From NCBI GenBank assembly GCA_003219395.1, contig QHOR01000042.1:1-8306 (forward strand): DNA of 8,306 nt, given 5' to 3'. A model generated the notes under the pieces. That model was not told where the DNA came from, made no database searches, and saw only the letters and a program-made list of their open reading frames with translations. Made by a program: the position numbers and the translations under genes. This document shows, piece after piece, positions 5,558-8,306 of this stretch (position 1 is the stretch's first letter; each line of letters opens with the position of its first letter). Source of the DNA: Verrucomicrobiota bacterium. GTDB taxonomy: Bacteria; Verrucomicrobiota; Verrucomicrobiia; Chthoniobacterales; UBA10450.

Positions 5558-6178
5558 ATGGCCAGTCTCCGATTGAATCGCGATCTAATGGTCGCCGGTC
5601 GAATCACCGCCGAAGAAAAATCGGCCATCAGTACGTACGTCGGTGTTGGCATCGCAATCTTGCTTATCGCAGGTGGGCTCTACTTCTTCTTTCTCGCCCA
5701 GAAAGAGAAAAGGGAAACCACGGGCTTCGATCCGAACCGGCCTGTGCCGAGTGACGCGGTCTTAAAACGACGATTGAAAGCTGAGGAATATACCGTCGTG
5801 CGCGAGGGTGGTTCCCAAAGGGCTTTTCAAAATCAGTTCTGGAACAATGAGCGCACCGGCATTTACGTCGATGTGATTACCGGCGAACCGCTTTTCACTT
5901 CACTCGACAAATTCGACGCCGGGATCGGCTTTCCCACATTTACCAAGCCGATTTCAAAAGATCTCCTCGTGGAGAGCGTCGATACTTCGCACGACATGCA
6001 GCGAACCGAGGTCCGCGCCAAACGAAGTAACGCTCACCTCGGCTATGTGTTTCCCGACCCGCAATCGCCCACGGGGCAACGTTACGTCGTTTACTCGGCT
6101 GCCTTTCATTTTATCCCGGTCGAAGCGATGAAAAGCGAAGGGTACGAACCGTACCTCCCGCTTGTGGAAAAAAAGTAG
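5558..6178 (+). CDS. Membrane-anchored MsrB-like protein lacking the catalytic cysteine (putative pseudoenzyme)
   Basis: 206 residues from the ATG at 5558; a TTG nine bases earlier (5549) is possible, and neither start has a good ribosome site. An N-terminal helix (about 27-46) anchors the protein. Residues 66-190 match the methionine-(R)-sulfoxide reductase B fold: L-K-A-E-E-Y-x-V-x-R-E-G-G (73-85), G-I-Y-V-D-V-I-T-G-E-P-L-F (101-113), K-F-D-A-G-x-G-F-P-x-F (118-128), D-M-Q-R-T-E-V-R (146-153), A-H-L-G-Y-V-F-P-D (159-167), P-T-G-Q-R-Y (171-176). The G-I-Y-V-D-V-[x]-[ST]-G-E-P-L-F form belongs to MsrBs without the zinc cysteines, so their absence is not odd. What is odd is the active site: canonical R-Y-C-I-N-S-A reads R-Y-V-V-Y-S-A (175-181), the second His of H-L-G-H-V-F is Tyr163, and Trp of G-W-P-S-F is Phe125. 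The protein has no cysteine anywhere. Confidence 0.88.
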   Translation: MASLRLNRDLMVAGRITAEEKSAISTYVGVGIAILLIAGGLYFFFLAQKEKRETTGFDPNRPVPSDAVLKRRLKAEEYTVVREGGSQRAFQNQFWNNERTGIYVDVITGEPLFTSLDKFDAGIGFPTFTKPISKDLLVESVDTSHDMQRTEVRAKRSNAHLGYVFPDPQSPTGQRYVVYSAAFHFIPVEAMKSEGYEPYLPLVEKK

Positions 6179-6379
6179 CGTCCGAAACCGCCAAACTGTA
6201 GCAGCTAGCGACCGAGACCCCGTAAATCGATTCCTTGCTGTAGCCACCGGCGCTGGCCAACGGCTTATGCAATCGTTGCACAAGGCCCGGCACAGAATGC
6301 CAACTCCGCGGAAGCCCAGGCGTGGCACTAATTCTTTGGCAACTTCGCAGTCATTCCCGGGTTCAATCGGCCAAACAAC

Positions 6380-6386
6380 AGGAGGG
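6380..6386 (+). promoter_or_regulatory. Strong ribosome binding site of the Pro/Tyr-rich secreted protein gene
   Basis: AGGAGGG, a full anti-16S match, with nine bases to the ATG at 6396. It decides that start over the longer open frame beginning at 6162, and it is the best Shine-Dalgarno in the window, suggesting high translation. Confidence 0.8.
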
Positions 6387-6395
6387 ATAAACATC

Positions 6396-6683
6396 ATGGG
6401 AAAAAAAATTGTTGTGATTGCACTAGCAGTGTTCGCATTCGGGTTTGCTTCTGCTCTACCCTCGAATGCGGGAACCGAAGTCATTGAGCCTCGCCGTGCT
6501 CCAGCACCGACTTACACGTACGCGCCGCCGCCACCGCGCCCGATCCTATACGCTCCTCCGCCGCCGATTGGCGTGGTCGTTGCCCCAGCGTACCGTTTTT
6601 ACGGGCCACGATTCGCCTTCTACCGTGCGCATCGATTTTATGCCCGGCACGCTTATTGGCGTTCTCATCGTCCCTGGCGGTAA
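6396..6683 (+). CDS. Small secreted Pro/Tyr/Arg-rich protein of unknown function
   Basis: 95 residues from the ATG at 6396, chosen because of the AGGAGGG upstream and because a signal peptide begins exactly there: M-G-K-K, a hydrophobic core I-V-V-I-A-L-A-V-F-A-F-G-F-A, and a likely cleavage around residues 20-26. The mature protein is low-complexity: two Y-A-P-P-P-P units (42-47 and 52-57), then an aromatic and basic C-terminus (66-95) rich in Tyr, Arg, His and Phe with W-R at 88-89 and 94-95. Such Pro-rich plus Arg/Tyr/His-rich exported peptides are common in soil bacteria; binding to envelope polymers is possible but unproved. There is no cysteine. It follows the MsrB-like gene by 217 bases and probably has its own promoter. 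Confidence 0.78.
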   Translation: MGKKIVVIALAVFAFGFASALPSNAGTEVIEPRRAPAPTYTYAPPPPRPILYAPPPPIGVVVAPAYRFYGPRFAFYRAHRFYARHAYWRSHRPWR

Positions 6684-6709
6684 TCAAAACGTGTAGTCAC
6701 CCGTACGGC

Positions 6710-6778
6710 CGGCGCTGAGCGCCGCCTGCTTGGTGACAAACGTACCGCGTTGGAAGGGAAGCGGCTGACACAGCCGCT
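6710..6778. repeat. Double-hairpin intergenic element between convergent genes (REP-like candidate)
   Basis: Two perfect inverted repeats lie close together. The first is CGGCGC-TGA-GCGCCG (6710-6724). The second is AGCGGCT-GACAC-AGCCGCT (6760-6778). They sit between the end of the secreted-protein gene and the end of the leftward BNR gene, and neither has a T-run. They may end or protect both transcripts. The GC-rich paired-stem form also resembles dispersed REP-type elements, but one copy in one window cannot show dispersal. Confidence 0.45.
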
Positions 6779-6800
6779 AGTACAACTTCACCCCTGCTGC

Positions 6801-8306
6801 TCACTCTTCTATTTTGATTTCCGGAAAGCCCGCTTGCTTTAATTGCTGATTTAGCGCGGGAAGATCGGCCTCGAGTAGGTTGTGCCATGAATCCATCATC
6901 GGCCGGACTTTTGTTTCCAGATCCGCGACACCGGCTCTGACTGCGGCTGTTGGCGCAGCGTCTGCTTTTTCGATTTCGTTGAACAGGCGCGTCGTCGATT
7001 CTAAAATGAAAAGCGAAGGTGCAGCGCCTGGTCGCGGATGCGGCGGTCCGAACTTCACGAATGTTTCAGCAAAGGCCTCCAGTTTTTGTGTCACGTCAGG
7101 CCGCTCGGCAGCCTTTGTTCTAAGTTTCGTTAACTCCTCGGCGATGTTGTCGAATTTCTTGCCGATCGGAGCCAGCTTGAGCCGCAGTTGGTACAACTTC
7201 CACGAGAGATCGAACTGTTCCTGAAGATCGGCGGCCGATACTTTTACCCGCGGATCCATCGCGACGGTCAAAGGTTGGCTGAAAGCTTGCCCGTCAACCG
7301 TTAATGTAACCGTGTAATCACCTGGCGCGGCCCAAGGCGACGTCGCCGCTGGTGCAGTATTGCGGTACGTCGCCGACATCGGAAATTGCGGTTCCACATT
7401 GGGGACCGGCGTGTAATGCATGTCCCATAGAAACCGATGCAAGCCTGCTTTCGGCGAAACCGATGAAGAAGGCCGGATCCAGTAGCTCGGAATTTTGAGC
7501 CGCTTCGGATTCACCTCGGCAGGCGTATCCGTGCTTGAATATTTTCTCACTGACCGGCCTTTGCCGTCTTTGATCTCGATCGTTACCGGACCGCTCACAT
7601 TTTTCGAAAGCAAATAATCAATCATCGCGCCGTCTGGTGGATTTTGCCCTGCCGGTTCGTCCGGCGGCAAAGGCGTGTCGGTGTTCAGGTTCGCCCGAAC
7701 GCGCAACGCAGTCTGCGGTTTAAACAGCAGATCCTCACGCTGGCTTGTGGTGATTTGCCGCAGTGGCGTGATGTTGTCGAGGATCCAAAACCCGCGACCA
7801 TGCGTCGCCACGACGAGATCGTCGTTCTTAATGATCAGATCGCGCACCGAAGTGGCCGGCAGATTCAATCGCAACGACTGCCAGTTAGCGCCGTCATCGA
7901 ACGAAACGTAAACACTTTTTTCGGCTCCGGCGAACAGGAGGCCTTTGCGTTCCGGATCTTCGCGAACTGCGTTAATGATTTCGCCGGCCGGTATTCCGTT
8001 CGTAATCTCCGCCCACGTTTTGCCGCCGTCGTGCGTCGCAAAAATGTGCGGTCGCAGATCGTCGATCCGCAGCGTGTTCACCGCTGCGTACGCGGTGTTC
8101 GAATCGAAATGTCCCGCTTCGATCAGGGAAATTTTCTGCCAGGCCGATATGACTGCGGGCGTCACGTTGGTCCAGGTTCTTCCAGCATCCGGCGTGAGAT
8201 GAATCAAACCATCGTCGGTGCCGCACCAAATCCGGTTCGCGTCGATCGGTGACGGCGCAACAGTATAAATGACGCCGCGCCGATGCGCCTGCTTTGTTCC
8301 ATCGTC
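6801..8306 (-). CDS. BNR/sortilin-type beta-propeller protein, C-terminal portion (start lies beyond the right edge)
   Basis: The frame is open from the stop at 6801 to the end of the window: 501 residues with no start required. Counting from the edge, the N-terminal part carries Asp-box (BNR) repeats of the S/T-x-D-x-G-x-T-W type: T-P-D-A-G-R-T-W, T-H-D-G-G-K-T-W and S-F-D-D-G-A-N-W. Each marks a blade of a Vps10/sortilin-like propeller. The conserved block V-A-T-H-G-R-G-F-W-I-L-D-N ends the propeller. A beta-rich segment then follows (D-G-K-G-R-S-V-R-K-Y-S; W-D-M-H-Y; G-D-Y-T-V-T-L-T-V-D-G), looking like an immunoglobulin-type fold, and the last 150 or so residues are helical. Such proteins are about 1,000 residues, exported, abundant in Acidobacteriota, Verrucomicrobiota and Bacteroidota, and often labelled glycosyl hydrolase without proof. 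No catalytic residues for that are visible here. Confidence 0.9.
   Translation of the reverse strand, partial: DDGTKQAHRRGVIYTVAPSPIDANRIWCGTDDGLIHLTPDAGRTWTNVTPAVISAWQKISLIEAGHFDSNTAYAAVNTLRIDDLRPHIFATHDGGKTWAEITNGIPAGEIINAVREDPERKGLLFAGAEKSVYVSFDDGANWQSLRLNLPATSVRDLIIKNDDLVVATHGRGFWILDNITPLRQITTSQREDLLFKPQTALRVRANLNTDTPLPPDEPAGQNPPDGAMIDYLLSKNVSGPVTIEIKDGKGRSVRKYSSTDTPAEVNPKRLKIPSYWIRPSSSVSPKAGLHRFLWDMHYTPVPNVEPQFPMSATYRNTAPAATSPWAAPGDYTVTLTVDGQAFSQPLTVAMDPRVKVSAADLQEQFDLSWKLYQLRLKLAPIGKKFDNIAEELTKLRTKAAERPDVTQKLEAFAETFVKFGPPHPRPGAAPSLFILESTTRLFNEIEKADAAPTAAVRAGVADLETKVRPMMDSWHNLLEADLPALNQQLKQAGFPEIKIEE

Noticed and set aside
5558..6178. Loss of the CxxC zinc ligands in the MsrB-like protein as a sign of inactivation
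   Set aside because: A known MsrB subtype naturally lacks the zinc cysteines and has the same V-D-V-x-x-G-E-P-L-F form; only the active-site changes count as unusual.
5954..6484. Leftward 176-codon frame opposite the MsrB-like gene and the signal-peptide gene
   Set aside because: It runs antisense across two well-supported genes and has no recognisable domain.
1614..6773. Identical 12-base word CGGCTGACACAG at 1614-1625 and 6762-6773, both inside hairpins
   Set aside because: One or two shared 12-mers are expected by chance in a window this size, and the two copies are paired differently in their stems.
7644..8252. Long rightward frame opposite the BNR protein (202 codons)
   Set aside because: It is antisense to a clear BNR/sortilin frame with Asp-boxes, has no conserved motif of its own, and is an effect of codon bias.

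Overview
The window looks like chromosomal DNA from a soil-type, moderately GC-rich bacterium, most likely Verrucomicrobiota (Chthoniobacterales-like) or Acidobacteriota. This rests on gene content and is an inference: a Vps10/sortilin-type BNR propeller protein, a Tat-exported general-stress SDR, PRC-barrel and other small stress-associated families, and many small secreted or membrane proteins of unknown function. I see no tRNA, rRNA, CRISPR array, phage gene or insertion sequence.

Layout. Positions 1-1048 hold a leftward operon: a membrane-anchored protein (GTG start at 1048), a soluble paralogue joined to it by an ATGA overlap, and the first 19 codons of a PRC-barrel protein with a strong Shine-Dalgarno. 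A rightward stress-associated small protein follows (1216-1575). It converges on a leftward Tat-signal SDR oxidoreductase (1653-2657), with a 10-bp hairpin between them. Next is a rightward DUF202-like two-helix membrane protein (2919-3260). It converges on a leftward cluster (4325 to 3296) of two translationally coupled membrane proteins and a small secreted protein. Leftward genes then encode a four-cysteine secreted protein with two LTPxQ motifs (4591-4908, with a U-tract terminator) and a GNAT acetyltransferase (4981-5475). Rightward genes encode a membrane-anchored MsrB-like protein (5558-6178) and a secreted Pro/Tyr-rich small protein (6396-6683). The right end is the C-terminal half of a leftward BNR/sortilin-like protein (6801 to beyond 8306).

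How they fit together: most genes encode envelope-located or stress-associated products (PRC-barrel, GSP39/YghA-type SDR, LTPxQ protein, DUF202-like protein). They sit in short, separate transcription units rather than one clear pathway. The most notable item is the MsrB-like protein. It keeps much of the MsrB fold signature but has no cysteine at all, and the catalytic Cys, active-site Asn, second His and Trp are all replaced. It is therefore a candidate methionine-sulfoxide-reductase pseudoenzyme tethered to the membrane. All three convergent gene junctions carry a perfect hairpin without a U-tract.
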